Shown here: in pieces, positions 45,857 to 55,738 of the stretch
Position numbering within the stretch: the stretch's first letter is position 1
How the letters are laid out: every line of letters begins with the position of its first letter
Assembly: GCF_001712755.1 (NCBI RefSeq)
Contig: NZ_MDKC01000007.1
Location: 62,001-126,000 of the forward strand
Length of the DNA stretch: 64,000 nucleotides
Source: Gottfriedia luciferensis
GTDB lineage: Bacteria; Bacillota; Bacilli; Bacillales; Bacillaceae_G
Direction of reading: 5' to 3'
The notes under the pieces: model-generated
What the model was told of the DNA's origin: nothing
The model's input: the letters and a program-made list of their open reading frames with translations, nothing else
Database searches by the model: none
Translations under genes and position numbers: made by a program

Positions 45857-46282
45857 TCCGATTTAGTTAATAAATACATTATATCATACTAATATAATTG
45901 GCCATACAGAGGTAAGGCGATAGTAGAATTGATCGATTTTAATTACCAAAAATATGAAGCAATTTCCAGTAAAAATTAATTGACCCTTAAGAAAATTATC
46001 TTTATATTCATAATAAAGGAATCTAAATTCCGATATTATGAATTAGTTAGTAAAGTTAGTATTGTAGGAAATGAAATAACAGATATTGCTTAATATTGGA
46101 ATAGGTTTCCTAGATACGGGAAAACTTCCTTTACAATATGGAAATCAACGTCCGAATTTAATACATTATCAGAATTTTAAAACGAGTTATCGAGTTATTT
46201 TCTTTAGTGAAAAATTAATTCCATTCCCATGTAAAAGAAATCGAAAATAGAAGGTGTAAGAATAGGCAAAGAAGTGGTGTTA
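45857..46282. other. Divergent intergenic region, IclR gene to MFS gene
   Basis: No gene is supported. TTTCCTAGATACGGGAAA (46106-46123) is a TTTCC-N8-GGAAA inverted repeat and a candidate IclR operator. Confidence 0.4.
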
Positions 46283-47500
46283 ATGATGGAGAAGAATACA
46301 TCTAATCGAACATGGACTGTAGTCTTTGTTACATGTTTTTTAAGTCTCTTGGTTGATGGTATGGACTTACAAATGCTTTCAATAACGATGCCAAGTTTGA
46401 TGAAAGAGTTCAATATTGGAGCAGTGGATGCGGGACTAATTGCTACATGGTCTTTAGTAGGTATGGCAATTGGTGGAATTACTGGGGGATGGCTATCTGA
46501 TCGTTTAGGCCGAGTAAGAATGGTTGCTTGGATGATGGTTCTATTCTCTGTCGGAACAGCGTTACTAGGGTTTGCTCAAACCTACGAACAATTTATTATT
46601 ATTCGGCTTATTTCTGCCATCGGAATAGGAGCGGAATATACAATATGTACGATGTTGATGGCAGAATACGTACCTACAAAAAAGAGAACGACAATTCTAG
46701 GATCCTTACAAGCGGCTTATTCAGTTGGATATTTAGTGTCAGCATTATTAGCAGGCTCAATTTTACCTCAATACGGATGGAGACCACTTTACTTTATTGC
46801 GATTATACCTGTCGTATTGGCCGTTTACATTGGATTTAGGATTCCAGAGCCTAAAGGATGGACAGATAAAATACAAAAATTTCAAGAATCAAAGAAAAAT
46901 GAATGGCTGGCAATCTTTAAAGATTCAAAAACAAGATCAATTTTTATATTATGGGTTATTACTGCAACCTTCTTGCAATTTGCCTATTACGGAGTAGGTA
47001 CTTGGCTTCCTACATATATAGTAACTGATTTAGGTTTTGATTTTAAAAAGATGACAGGATACATTGTTGGAACTTATTTAGCAGCAATTTTAGGAAAAAT
47101 CATTACAGGTTGGCTGGCAGACCGTTTTGGACGCCGCACAATGTTTATCATTGGAGGAGTGTCTACAGCAATTGTTTTACCAGTCGTTTATCTTTATCAT
47201 TCACCGACTAATATTATTGTTTTACTTACAATATTAGGGTTTTTCTATGGAATGCCTTATGCAGTTAATGCAACATATATGAGCGAAAGTTTCCCTACTT
47301 CTATTCGCGGTACAGCGGTTGGAGGTTCCTATAATATTGGTAGAGTTGGGTCAGCAATCGCACCTTATGTTATTGGCATCATTGCAGAATCTCAGTCAAT
47401 CGGATTCGGCTTAGCTACATTAGGAATTGCTTATATCATATCTGCACTTATTCCAGCATTGTTCATCCGAGAAAAAATGTATGATCCATTTGAAAATTAA
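46283..47500 (+). CDS. MFS transporter, aromatic-acid/H+ symporter type
   Basis: 405 aa from the ATG at 46283 (a second ATG follows at once; an upstream GTG at 46274 is possible). Twelve helices. DGMDLQMLSITMPSLMKEF in TM1 and GGWLSDRLGRVRM after TM2 are signatures of the AAHS group, which import benzoates and related acids. GWLADRFGRR repeats the motif in the second half. Gene order with an IclR regulator and an acyl-CoA dehydrogenase suggests uptake of an acid degraded as a CoA ester. Confidence 0.85.
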   Translation: MMEKNTSNRTWTVVFVTCFLSLLVDGMDLQMLSITMPSLMKEFNIGAVDAGLIATWSLVGMAIGGITGGWLSDRLGRVRMVAWMMVLFSVGTALLGFAQTYEQFIIIRLISAIGIGAEYTICTMLMAEYVPTKKRTTILGSLQAAYSVGYLVSALLAGSILPQYGWRPLYFIAIIPVVLAVYIGFRIPEPKGWTDKIQKFQESKKNEWLAIFKDSKTRSIFILWVITATFLQFAYYGVGTWLPTYIVTDLGFDFKKMTGYIVGTYLAAILGKIITGWLADRFGRRTMFIIGGVSTAIVLPVVYLYHSPTNIIVLLTILGFFYGMPYAVNATYMSESFPTSIRGTAVGGSYNIGRVGSAIAPYVIGIIAESQSIGFGLATLGIAYIISALIPALFIREKMYDPFEN

Positions 47501-47666
47501 AAAAACATAAATCAAAAAGAGAGCGCAAACAGTGTGCGTATTATATAAAATTCAAAAGCTGAAAAGCATTTATTGAAATTGAAAACCTCATTCTATTGAT
47601 CAATAAGAGTACCTTGTAAGACGGTATATAAAAAGTAAAAAACAATTTGTAAAGAAGGAATTTGAA

Positions 47667-48881
47667 ATGATGAATTTTTCACTAACGGAAGAGCAAGAAT
47701 CAGTAAGAAAAATGGTACGTAAATTTGTTGATCGCGAAATTATTCCTTCTATTCAAGAATGGGATGAAAAAGGGCATTTTGAAAGAGGAATCTTGAAACG
47801 ATTATCTAATTTAGAGTTAATGGGAGTTGGTATTCCGGAGAAATATGGCGGTGTCGGAATGGATTACAATACACTAGCGATTGTTTGTGACGAGTTAGAA
47901 CGAGGTGATACTGCATTCAGGACAGCCTTATCAGTTCATACTGGCTTGAACAGTATGACTATATTACAGTGGGGCAATGAATCTCAAAAAGAAAAGTATC
48001 TAGTACCACAAGCGCGTGGTCAAAAGATCGGTGCATTTGGTTTAACAGAACCAAATACTGGATCGGATGTTGCTGCATTACAAACAACAGCGAGACGAGA
48101 AGGAAATAAATATGTTTTAAATGGCTATAAGACATGGATTTCGCTTTGTGATGTAGCCGATCATTTCTTAATTTTTGCAAAAACGGATAATGATAAGAAC
48201 CATCATGGCATTAGCTGTTTCATAGTTGAACGAACGTTCCCGGGATTAACGACAAAAGCAATCAAAGGAAATTTAGGTATTCGAGCAGGGAATACTGGAG
48301 AAGTGTTTCTAGAAGAAGTTCATGTACCGGCTGAAAATTTATTAGGCGAAGAGGGTGAAGGCTTAAAAATTGCAATGTCTGCTTTAGATCATGGCAGTTT
48401 TACTGTAGCAGCTGGTGCTTGTGGATTAATTAATGCTTGCTTAGAAGAAAGTATTAAATATTGTCATGAACTTAAAACATTTGGGAAAGAAATAGGAAAA
48501 CCTCAATTAGTACAGCAAATGATTGCCAAGATGTCTGCAAATCTAGAAATCTCTCGTCAAATAGTCTATCGAGCAGGTTCGTTAAAAAATGAAGGGGAAC
48601 AAAATACCCATGAAACATCGATTGCAAAATGGTTTGCATGTGATGCTGCGATTGAAGCAGCGAATGATGCGATTCAAATACACAGAGCATACGAATATTC
48701 GAATGAGTATTCGGTAGAAAGATTTCTAAGAAATGCAAAAGCACCTGATATATACGAGGCCACAAGAGAAATTCACACAATTACGGAAGCTGAATATACT
48801 TTAGGTTATCGTGAAGATAAACCAATTAGTAAAAAGCTTCCATCATGGCCATTTGTCGAGAGTTTAGAAACTAGTAAATAA
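47667..48881 (+). CDS. Acyl-CoA dehydrogenase
   Basis: 404 aa with the standard three-domain fold: N-terminal helices (LTEEQESVRKMVRKFVD), the middle strand domain with FGLTEPNTGSDVAALQTTA, and a C-terminal bundle with QLVQQMIAKMS and PDIYEATREIHTITEAEYTLG. The overall pattern is closest to glutaryl-CoA or short-branched acyl-CoA dehydrogenases, with Glu in YEATRE at the usual base position. AAGAAGGAA precedes the ATG pair. It follows the MFS gene by 166 bases, probably one regulon. Confidence 0.88.
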   Translation: MMNFSLTEEQESVRKMVRKFVDREIIPSIQEWDEKGHFERGILKRLSNLELMGVGIPEKYGGVGMDYNTLAIVCDELERGDTAFRTALSVHTGLNSMTILQWGNESQKEKYLVPQARGQKIGAFGLTEPNTGSDVAALQTTARREGNKYVLNGYKTWISLCDVADHFLIFAKTDNDKNHHGISCFIVERTFPGLTTKAIKGNLGIRAGNTGEVFLEEVHVPAENLLGEEGEGLKIAMSALDHGSFTVAAGACGLINACLEESIKYCHELKTFGKEIGKPQLVQQMIAKMSANLEISRQIVYRAGSLKNEGEQNTHETSIAKWFACDAAIEAANDAIQIHRAYEYSNEYSVERFLRNAKAPDIYEATREIHTITEAEYTLGYREDKPISKKLPSWPFVESLETSK

Positions 48882-48906
48882 ATAATATTTTTTGTATCTT
48901 AAGATG

Positions 48907-48958
48907 TGAAAAAAGAACAGACTTGAAAAAGAAATCTTCATGTCTGTTCTTTTTTTTG
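48907..48958 (+). terminator. Terminator
   Basis: Stem AAAAAAGAACAGAC / GTCTGTTCTTTTTT. Confidence 0.88.
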
Positions 48959-49012
48959 CTTTCCTCTATGTTAATTATTTTCTACTTAATAATAGCACTA
49001 AAGTTGAATAAA

Positions 49013-49570
49013 TCAGCTTTTTAAAAATTTATGTGGATTTTGATCATAGTTTGAAAAAACAGTAGTTTCAAAATGAGTGAAAGAATAAAAAACAGTTACG
49101 ATGAGCAGCAGGCTAGAAATAATAATTACTGGAAAGAATGATGATAGTAGTTTTGGGAATCGCTGACTTAAAAACATAGTAGAACAAAATATGGCCGAAC
49201 AAGTTAATAATAATAAACAAATTAATAATAAAGCATGTGCTTCTGATATTGAAATCATAACGACGATCATGCTCCCCATCATACCGGCCATCATGCCAGT
49301 AAAGATCCCCTCAAGTAATGCAAGGAAATGTAATCGAAAGCCGATACATAATCCGATGAATGCAGATAAGCCCATCGAAATGAGTAAAGAATTGAAAAAT
49401 TGTTGGTGATTTGAAAGTGTAATGAGCACACCTATTGTTAAACCAGTAGTCATACTGATCATCATCATATACATCATTTGATGCATCTGGTCATTTTTTG
49501 TTGGTTTGAGGTGGATCGAAATGATTGTGATAAAGAGCATAATGCTAATACATACCCAACTGGTGAACAT
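49013..49570 (-). CDS. Methionine-rich membrane protein next to the copper operon
   Basis: 185 aa, five or six hydrophobic segments. Two clusters of methionine and histidine stand out: QMHQMMYMMMISM at about 28-40 and TGMMAGMMGSMIVVM at about 90-104. Met-rich membrane motifs commonly handle Cu(I). It is transcribed divergently from csoR, with the CsoR-type operator between. I do not recognise a named family; a copper channel or sensor is an inference. Confidence 0.7.
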   Translation of the reverse strand: MFTSWVCISIMLFITIISIHLKPTKNDQMHQMMYMMMISMTTGLTIGVLITLSNHQQFFNSLLISMGLSAFIGLCIGFRLHFLALLEGIFTGMMAGMMGSMIVVMISISEAHALLLICLLLLTCSAIFCSTMFLSQRFPKLLSSFFPVIIISSLLLIVTVFYSFTHFETTVFSNYDQNPHKFLKS

Positions 49571-49638
49571 ATATGATACCCCCTAACTTTTCGCTTTATA
49601 TCATCATATGGACAACTAAAAATAAATAGAATAAAAAA

Positions 49639-49669
49639 TTGACACCTATACCCCCTATGAGTATATAAT
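49639..49669 (+). promoter_or_regulatory. csoR-copA promoter with CsoR-type operator
   Basis: TTGACA (49639-49644) and TATATA/TATAAT (49662-49669) enclose ATACCCCCTATGAGTAT (49648-49664). Its arms are 5 bp apart and less regular than in the CstR operators, so the two paralogous repressors can be told apart by their sites. Confidence 0.8.
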
Positions 49670-49688
49670 AATGGAGAGGTGATAAAAA

Positions 49689-49988
49689 ATGGAAAATTGC
49701 CATGATGACCAAATGGTTCCAAGAAGTGAAGACGAAATTAATGATTTAATGAAGCGTCTTCGTAGAATAGAGGGCCAAGTAAGAGGAATTCAAAAAATGG
49801 TCGAAGAGGACCGATATTGTATAGATATTTTGACCCAAATTATGGCAGTTGAAGCTGCTATGAAAAAGGTAAGTTTTTCATTAATTGAAAGACATGCGAA
49901 TCATTGCATGGTTAAGGCAGTTAAAGAAAATAATGGCGAAGAATCCGTAAACGAATTAATGGAGGTTATTAAGCGTTACGTAAAGTAA
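49689..49988 (+). CDS. csoR: Copper-sensing repressor
   Basis: 99 aa. Cys44, His69 and Cys73 form the complete Cu(I) site of CsoR (DRYC...RHANHC), with the standard 25- and 4-residue spacings. RIEGQVRGIQKMVEEDRYC is the family signature. It releases DNA when copper binds, freeing copA and copZ. It is in one operon with copA (15-base gap). Confidence 0.95.
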   Translation: MENCHDDQMVPRSEDEINDLMKRLRRIEGQVRGIQKMVEEDRYCIDILTQIMAVEAAMKKVSFSLIERHANHCMVKAVKENNGEESVNELMEVIKRYVK

Positions 49989-50003
49989 AGGGGGTTGATT
50001 AGA

Positions 50004-52397
50004 ATGAATAATGCAAAGCAGTTAACCCTTGGTATAGAGGGTATGACCTGCGCCGCATGTGCAACCCGAATCGAAAAAAGCTTAAATCGAATGGATGGCT
50101 TGAATGCGAATGTGAATCTGGCATTAGAAAAAGCTACTATTGTCTATGATAACGGACAATATCAAACTTCTGATTTAATAGAAAAAATCCATTCGATTGG
50201 CTACGAGGTTGCAGTTGAAAAAATTACGTTAAATATTGAAGGAATGACATGTGCTGCTTGTTCAGCTCGAATTGAAAAAGTAATAGGGAAAATGGATGGA
50301 GTTGTTCAAATCAATGTTAATCTAGCTATGAATATAGCAACGATTTCATATTTACCTGAAGTACGTTCACTTCAATCGATAATCGATAAAATTAGTCATA
50401 TCGGTTATGCAGCAGCTATAAAAGAAGAAAATGCAGTGAAAGAAAAAGATACAACAAAAAACAAACAGATTCAATTGATGATTTCAATCTTACTTTCACT
50501 TCCACTATTGTATTCGATGGTATCTCATCTTCCATTTAGTTCAAATATTTGGATGCCTCATTTATTAATGAATCCATGGTTTCAATTATTGTTTGCAACT
50601 CCTGTTCAGTTTATTATAGGTTGGCATTTTTATGTAGGAGCTTTTAAAGCAATACGAAATTATAGTGCAAATATGGATGTGCTCGTCGTACTCGGAACTT
50701 CGGCAGCTTATTTTTATAGCTTAGCTGAGTCGATTAAGACAATAAATAATAGCTCGTATATGCCACATCTTTATTTTGAGACAAGTGCAGTATTAATAAC
50801 ATTAGTCTTACTTGGAAAATATTTTGAGCATATCGCGAAAGGGAAAACGACTGAAGCAATTTCAAAACTAATGGAATTACAAGCTAAGGAAGCAATTGTT
50901 TTAGAAAATGGAAATGAAGTTTATGTACCATTGGAAGCTGTAAAAGTTGGAGATCTACTACTTGTTAAACCAGGTGAGAAAATTCCAGTGGATGGTGTTA
51001 TTGTTTCGGGAGTATCTACAGTTGATGAATCAATGATTACAGGTGAGTCTTTACCAGTTGATAAAAAGACTGATGATAAAGTTGTTGGAGCAACAGTTAA
51101 TGGAAATGGTATTTTAACAATACGAGCTGAAAAGGTTGGTAAGGATACCGCATTAGCAAATATTGTGAAAATAGTTGAAGAGGCACAAGGTTCAAAAGCT
51201 CCAATTCAAAGATTAGCTGATCGAATTTCGAATATATTTGTTCCAATTGTAATTGGCATAGCCATATTGACCTTTATCATTTGGTTTTTTGTAGTCGATC
51301 CACAAAATTTACCTAAGTCAATTGAAGTAGCAATAGCTGTTTTAGTCATAGCATGTCCTTGTGCTTTAGGGCTTGCTACACCAACTTCGATTATGGTTGG
51401 AAGTGGAAAAGGTGCGGAAAATGGGATTTTATATAAAGGCGGAGAATTTTTAGAAACTACACAAAAAATTAATACAATCATTCTTGATAAAACAGGAACT
51501 GTTACAAAAGGAAAGCCTGAAGTAACAGATATCATTAATTTAAATCATCGGGATGATTTATTGAAGCTTGTTGCAAGTGTAGAGAAAATGTCAGAGCATC
51601 CTTTAGCACAAGCAATTGTTCAATACGCTCTTCAACAGGAATTGCAACTAACGGATCTTACAGAGTTTATTGCTATACCTGGACATGGTGTAGAAGCCTT
51701 GATTGAAAATAAAAAGGTATATATCGGTACTCGAAGGTTAATGAATGAAAAGAATATCGATTTTTCTCCAATTGAAGAACAATTAATCGTATTTGAATCT
51801 GCAGGGAAAACAGGAATGTTAGTAGCAATTGACGACAAGCTAGAAGGAATTATTGCTGTAGCCGATACAATTAAAGAATCTTCAAGAAATGCGATTAAAG
51901 CATTAAAGGATCTAAAAATACAAGTTTTTATGGTAACCGGTGATAATAAACACACAGCAAAAGCGATTGCAGATCAAGTTGGGATTGAAAATGTATTTGC
52001 TGAAGTTCTACCAGAGAAAAAAGCAGATATAGTAGCTGAACTACAAAAACAAGGGAAAATTGTTGCGATGGTTGGAGATGGGATTAATGATGCACCAGCT
52101 CTTGCGAAAGCTGATATTGGGATGGCAATTGGTACTGGTGCAGATGTAGCGATTGAAACAGCGGATGTTACGCTAGTAGGTGGCGACTTATCACATATTC
52201 CGAAAGCTATTAGCTTAAGTAAGAAAACAATGAATAATATTCGCCAAAATTTATTTTGGGCGCTATTTTATAACAGTTTAGGTATACCGATTGCAGCTTT
52301 AGGGCTGTTGCAGCCTTGGATTGCAGGTGCTGCCATGGCATTTAGCTCTGTATCGGTTGTCATAAATGCATTACGATTAAAACGCATAAAAATTTAG
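50004..52397 (+). CDS. copA: Copper-exporting P1B-type ATPase
   Basis: 797 aa from the ATG at 50004; AAAGGGGG lies 10 bases upstream. Two N-terminal metal-binding domains, each with MTCAAC (about residues 14 and 80), eight membrane helices, the TGES actuator loop, the copper path CPC in [13 protein letters not shown], phosphorylation site [14 protein letters not shown], and the hinge GDGINDAP. It pumps Cu(I) out of the cell with ATP. Confidence 0.97.
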   Translation: MNNAKQLTLGIEGMTCAACATRIEKSLNRMDGLNANVNLALEKATIVYDNGQYQTSDLIEKIHSIGYEVAVEKITLNIEGMTCAACSARIEKVIGKMDGVVQINVNLAMNIATISYLPEVRSLQSIIDKISHIGYAAAIKEENAVKEKDTTKNKQIQLMISILLSLPLLYSMVSHLPFSSNIWMPHLLMNPWFQLLFATPVQFIIGWHFYVGAFKAIRNYSANMDVLVVLGTSAAYFYSLAESIKTINNSSYMPHLYFETSAVLITLVLLGKYFEHIAKGKTTEAISKLMELQAKEAIVLENGNEVYVPLEAVKVGDLLLVKPGEKIPVDGVIVSGVSTVDESMITGESLPVDKKTDDKVVGATVNGNGILTIRAEKVGKDTALANIVKIVEEAQGSKAPIQRLADRISNIFVPIVIGIAILTFIIWFFVVDPQNLPKSIEVAIAVLVIACPCALGLATPTSIMVGSGKGAENGILYKGGEFLETTQKINTIILDKTGTVTKGKPEVTDIINLNHRDDLLKLVASVEKMSEHPLAQAIVQYALQQELQLTDLTEFIAIPGHGVEALIENKKVYIGTRRLMNEKNIDFSPIEEQLIVFESAGKTGMLVAIDDKLEGIIAVADTIKESSRNAIKALKDLKIQVFMVTGDNKHTAKAIADQVGIENVFAEVLPEKKADIVAELQKQGKIVAMVGDGINDAPALAKADIGMAIGTGADVAIETADVTLVGGDLSHIPKAISLSKKTMNNIRQNLFWALFYNSLGIPIAALGLLQPWIAGAAMAFSSVSVVINALRLKRIKI

Positions 52398-52410
52398 GAG
52401 GATTTAGAAA

Positions 52411-52611
52411 ATGGAAACAATTTTAAAAGTAGAAGGTATGACATGTGGACACTGCAAAGCTGCAGTTATGAAAGCTGTAGAAGGAGTGTCTGGTACAAAT
52501 AATATAATCGTAAGTTTGGAAAATAAAGAAGTAACTTTCAATACTTCAAACGCTGAAACAGTTGAGAAAGTGAAAGAGGCTATTGAAGATCAAGGTTACG
52601 ATATCGTTTAA
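52411..52611 (+). CDS. copZ: Copper chaperone
   Basis: 66 aa ferredoxin-like HMA domain with VEGMTCGHCKAAV at residues 7-19. It delivers Cu(I) to CopA. GGAGGA precedes the ATG; the gap to copA is 13 bases. Confidence 0.97.
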   Translation: METILKVEGMTCGHCKAAVMKAVEGVSGTNNIIVSLENKEVTFNTSNAETVEKVKEAIEDQGYDIV

Positions 52612-52625
52612 AAGTGATATCGAAC

Positions 52626-52662
52626 AAATAAAAGGCGAACTATAGGTTCGCTTTTTATTTGG
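52626..52662 (+). terminator. Terminator after copZ
   Basis: AAATAAAAGGCGAAC / GTTCGCTTTTTATTT. Confidence 0.9.
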
Positions 52663-52691
52663 GAAAAATACTATATCGGGGAGAGAATTAG

Positions 52692-53498
52692 ATGAAATAC
52701 TTATTGTTGATACTTAGTTTTTTTACTGTTATAGGTTTAAGTGGTTGTGAAAGTAAGACACACGTAGGATCAACCCATCAAAATATGAATCATGAAACAA
52801 AAGAAAAAAAAGATACTACTCAAGTGAGCTTTTCATTTAATGGTACTCCAGAGAGTAATAATAAAGTAGATTTAAACATACAGGTTAATAGTTTAAAAGG
52901 TAAACCAGTTGATCAGTTTGAACTTGAACATGAAAAATTAATGCACCTGATCATTGTAAGTAAGGATTTATCTTTTTTTGACCATTTGCATCCACAATAT
53001 AAAGGTAAAGGATTATTTACAGTAATACCGAACTTTCCAAATGGGGGTGAGTATAAGTTATTTACTGATTTTATCCCTAAGGGCTCAGATAAAAATGTAA
53101 AATCCAAATTAGTAAAGGTAACGGGGCAACCAGCAGGACCAGTATCACTAATACCAGATAAAGTATTAACAAAAGTAATCGATGGAAAAGAAATTACATT
53201 AAAATTTGATAAATTAGCGACAGATCAAGAAGTTAAAATGACATATACGATCAAAGATGCTAAAACAAAAAAAGAGATTAATGATTTACAGCCTTATTTA
53301 GGTGCAGTTGGTCATGTAGTTGCGATTAGTGGCGACACTAATACATATTTACATGTGCACCCTATGAATGAAAAATCAAGCGGACCTGTTGCGGAATTCA
53401 TGACGAGTTTTCCAAAAAAGGGATTATATAAAATATGGGGACAGTTTAAGCAAAATGGAAATGTGTTTATCGTACCATTTATAGTAGACGTACCATAA
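52692..53498 (+). CDS. His-rich lipoprotein, possible extracellular copper-binding protein
   Basis: 268 aa with lipobox LSGC (Cys19). His/Met residues are scattered through the mature part: THQNMNHE, HEKLMHLIIV, FFDHLHPQYKGKG, GAVGHVVAI and LHVHPMNEKS. The two halves look like repeated beta-sandwich domains (HLIIVSKDLSFFDHLHP against HVVAISGDTNTYLHVHP), probably FixH/YtkA-like. It is monocistronic, 80 bases after copZ. A role in surface copper handling follows from position and ligands and is not proven. Confidence 0.75.
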   Translation: MKYLLLILSFFTVIGLSGCESKTHVGSTHQNMNHETKEKKDTTQVSFSFNGTPESNNKVDLNIQVNSLKGKPVDQFELEHEKLMHLIIVSKDLSFFDHLHPQYKGKGLFTVIPNFPNGGEYKLFTDFIPKGSDKNVKSKLVKVTGQPAGPVSLIPDKVLTKVIDGKEITLKFDKLATDQEVKMTYTIKDAKTKKEINDLQPYLGAVGHVVAISGDTNTYLHVHPMNEKSSGPVAEFMTSFPKKGLYKIWGQFKQNGNVFIVPFIVDVP

Positions 53499-53506
53499 AT
53501 TAAACA

Positions 53507-53550
53507 GAAAAAAGCAGGAAACTTTTAAAGTCTTCCTGCTTTTTTATTTA
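53507..53550 (+). terminator. Terminator after the His-rich lipoprotein
   Basis: Stem AAAAAAGCAGGAA / TTCCTGCTTTTTT. Confidence 0.88.
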
Positions 53551-53688
53551 ATCGCTTTATAAAATATTCGGCTTAATATCTGCTGGTCGACTATTGGTTT
53601 TATTTAAACCATCAGTCTTGCTAGCATCGTTAAGTGATAAGTATTTAGTTTGAGTCTAATTAATTTATAGAGATTTTATATAATTAGC

Positions 53689-53733
53689 CCTTTCAAAAAC
53701 TAGTAAATTAGTAGTCTTTGAAAGGGTTTCTTT
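53689..53733. terminator. Terminator at the end of the thi operon
   Basis: CCCTTTCAAA / TTTGAAAGGG with CTAGTAAATTAGTAG in the loop, which is itself palindromic. Confidence 0.6.
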
Positions 53734-53734
53734 T

Positions 53735-54742
53735 TCAACCTAAAACTTTCCGATAGAGTTCCTTAGCAACAGATGGTTCCTTTGTACCGTGAATAATCGC
53801 TCGACCGTCTTTAAATAAAACAATGCGATGTTCTTCATAAGTACATGACAATAAATAAGGATTTACAATCAAATCATTTACTATCCCTTGTAATCTATCA
53901 GAAAGGTTAGTTAGTGTTGGGATTTTAGGAGATGATACTCTTAATTGAACTGCATCTCTTCCACATAAGACATATGACTTCATATGGTCATCATCTTTTA
54001 AAAATGGATAACTTCTTATAGGACCACATGTTTGACAGTTTTTATTTTTTAATTTTTCGATGTTTATATCAGACTTTTCATGCTTCCAAACATCAATCGA
54101 TTGTAAGATTGGTAAGACTTCATAGTTAGTAAGATATTGCATGGCATAGGTTACTTGGTAGGCAGCAATCATTTGCACAATTGGACTAATTACGCCTACT
54201 GTATCGCAAGTCATATTTAAAGTTGGTATATGATTTAATAAACAGTTAAGGCATGGAGTTTTTCCTGGAATAATTGGAAACGACAGGCCATAGCTTCCAA
54301 CACACGCACCAAAAATAAAAGGAATGCCATGCTTAATTGCTGCGTCATTCACTACCATTCTAGTTTCAAAATTATCTGTTGCATCTAGTATGATTGTTTG
54401 ACCTTTAATCAGCTCTTCAATATTAAGACTAGTAATATCTTTTATTAAACTAGTTATCGCTACTTCACTATTAATTTGTTGAAGTCGATTTTTAGCTGCA
54501 ATTACTTTAGGTAGTTTATTTTTAGCATCTTCTTCCGTATAAAGAGATTGCCTTTGTAAATTAGTCCATTCAACGTAATCACGGTCAACAATTGTTATCT
54601 TTCCAATTCCGGCTCTTACAAGCATTTCTGCTATTGATGAGCCTAGTGCACCAACACCAATTATAATAGCACTGGCTTTTTGTAAGTGTGATTGACGATC
54701 TCTTCCTAAAAATAATTCTTGCTTTGCATAACGGTTTGTCAA
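53735..54742 (-). CDS. thiF: Sulfur carrier adenylyltransferase
   Basis: 335 aa, E1-like fold. [19 protein letters not shown] binds [15 protein letters not shown] follows, and the zinc cysteines are CLNC and CQTC. A C-terminal extension of about 90 residues goes beyond the minimal ThiF. It adenylates the C-terminal glycine of ThiS for sulfur loading in thiazole synthesis. It overlaps thiG by 4 bases. Confidence 0.93.
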   Translation of the reverse strand: MTNRYAKQELFLGRDRQSHLQKASAIIIGVGALGSSIAEMLVRAGIGKITIVDRDYVEWTNLQRQSLYTEEDAKNKLPKVIAAKNRLQQINSEVAITSLIKDITSLNIEELIKGQTIILDATDNFETRMVVNDAAIKHGIPFIFGACVGSYGLSFPIIPGKTPCLNCLLNHIPTLNMTCDTVGVISPIVQMIAAYQVTYAMQYLTNYEVLPILQSIDVWKHEKSDINIEKLKNKNCQTCGPIRSYPFLKDDDHMKSYVLCGRDAVQLRVSSPKIPTLTNLSDRLQGIVNDLIVNPYLLSCTYEEHRIVLFKDGRAIIHGTKEPSVAKELYRKVLG

Positions 54743-55506
54743 GAATTCACCAACCCTGTGATTGGGCTACTAGCTTCACCATATTTTTTTTCTTCAATTC
54801 TTCCTGCCTCATAACCAAGCCTTCCCGCTTCAATAGCAAGTTTCATCGCAACTGCCATTTTTACAGGATCTTTTGCGTTAGAAACCGCAGTATTTAAAAG
54901 GACTCCATCAGCACCTAGTTCCATTGCAAAAGCTGCATCTTTTGGAGATCCGATTCCGGCATCTACTATAACAGGTACATTGGATTGCTCGATGATAAAT
55001 TTAAGATTTAATGGATTAATAATTCCTTTTCCGGAACCGATTGGAGATGCACCTGGCATAATCGCATGGACACCAAGTTCTTCTAGTCTTCTTGCAAGCA
55101 CAACATCATCGGAAGTATAAGGTAATACAATAAATCCTTCGTTTAATAACATTTCTGATGCCTTCAATGTTTCGATTGGATCAGGTAATAATGATTTATC
55201 ACACCCAATTACTTCTACCTTGATCATATCGCATAAGCCTGACGCTTTTGCCAATCTTGCAATTCTAACTGCCTCTTCAGCAGTTTTTGCACCAGCTGTA
55301 TTTGGCAATAATTTATATTTCGTTAGATCTAATTGTTCAAGAAAATTTGGTTGAGATTCCTCAAAAATATTCATTCTTCTAACAGCAAAAGTTAGTATCT
55401 CGGCTTTCGATACTTCAACAGCTTCTTTCTGGACTTCAAATGAAGGGTATTTTCCTGTTCCTAATAATAATCTTGAATGAAACGTATGATTTCCTACTTT
55501 TAACAT
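54739..55506 (-). CDS. thiG: Thiazole synthase
   Basis: 255 aa TIM barrel: [14 protein letters not shown] at the start, [38 protein letters not shown] with the Schiff-base lysine near residue 97, [13 protein letters not shown], and [29 protein letters not shown]. It condenses deoxyxylulose 5-phosphate, dehydroglycine and ThiS thiocarboxylate. It is 2 bases after thiS. Confidence 0.96.
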   Translation of the reverse strand: MLKVGNHTFHSRLLLGTGKYPSFEVQKEAVEVSKAEILTFAVRRMNIFEESQPNFLEQLDLTKYKLLPNTAGAKTAEEAVRIARLAKASGLCDMIKVEVIGCDKSLLPDPIETLKASEMLLNEGFIVLPYTSDDVVLARRLEELGVHAIMPGASPIGSGKGIINPLNLKFIIEQSNVPVIVDAGIGSPKDAAFAMELGADGVLLNTAVSNAKDPVKMAVAMKLAIEAGRLGYEAGRIEEKKYGEASSPITGLVNS

Positions 55507-55508
55507 GA

Positions 55509-55718
55509 TTAGCCACCACCTACAAAATGTATTAATTCTACAGAATCTCCGTTAGAGAGATGAGTTAATGAATACTGTTCCTTATAAATAATTTCTTTAT
55601 TAACCTCGACAATAACAATTCGGTTTTCTAATTGATATTCATTAAGCAGATCCTGAATTGTATAGGTATTGCTCGAAATATCGATATTCTTTCCATTTAA
55701 TCTTATTTCCAAATGCAT
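55509..55718 (-). CDS. thiS: Sulfur carrier protein
   Basis: 69 aa ubiquitin-like protein ending VHFVGGG; the terminal Gly-Gly is the thiocarboxylate site. The ATG at 55718 is only 3 bases from GGAGG; a TTG two codons later (55712) is better spaced and would give the usual 67-aa protein. Operon order thiO-thiS-thiG-thiF is as in B. subtilis. Confidence 0.94.
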   Translation of the reverse strand: MHLEIRLNGKNIDISSNTYTIQDLLNEYQLENRIVIVEVNKEIIYKEQYSLTHLSNGDSVELIHFVGGG

Positions 55719-55738
55719 ACACCTCCAAAGAGTTAAAA

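Noticed and set aside
46204-46413. Minus-strand frame at the MFS gene start
   Set aside because: Antisense of a well-supported MFS N terminus, with no independent signal.
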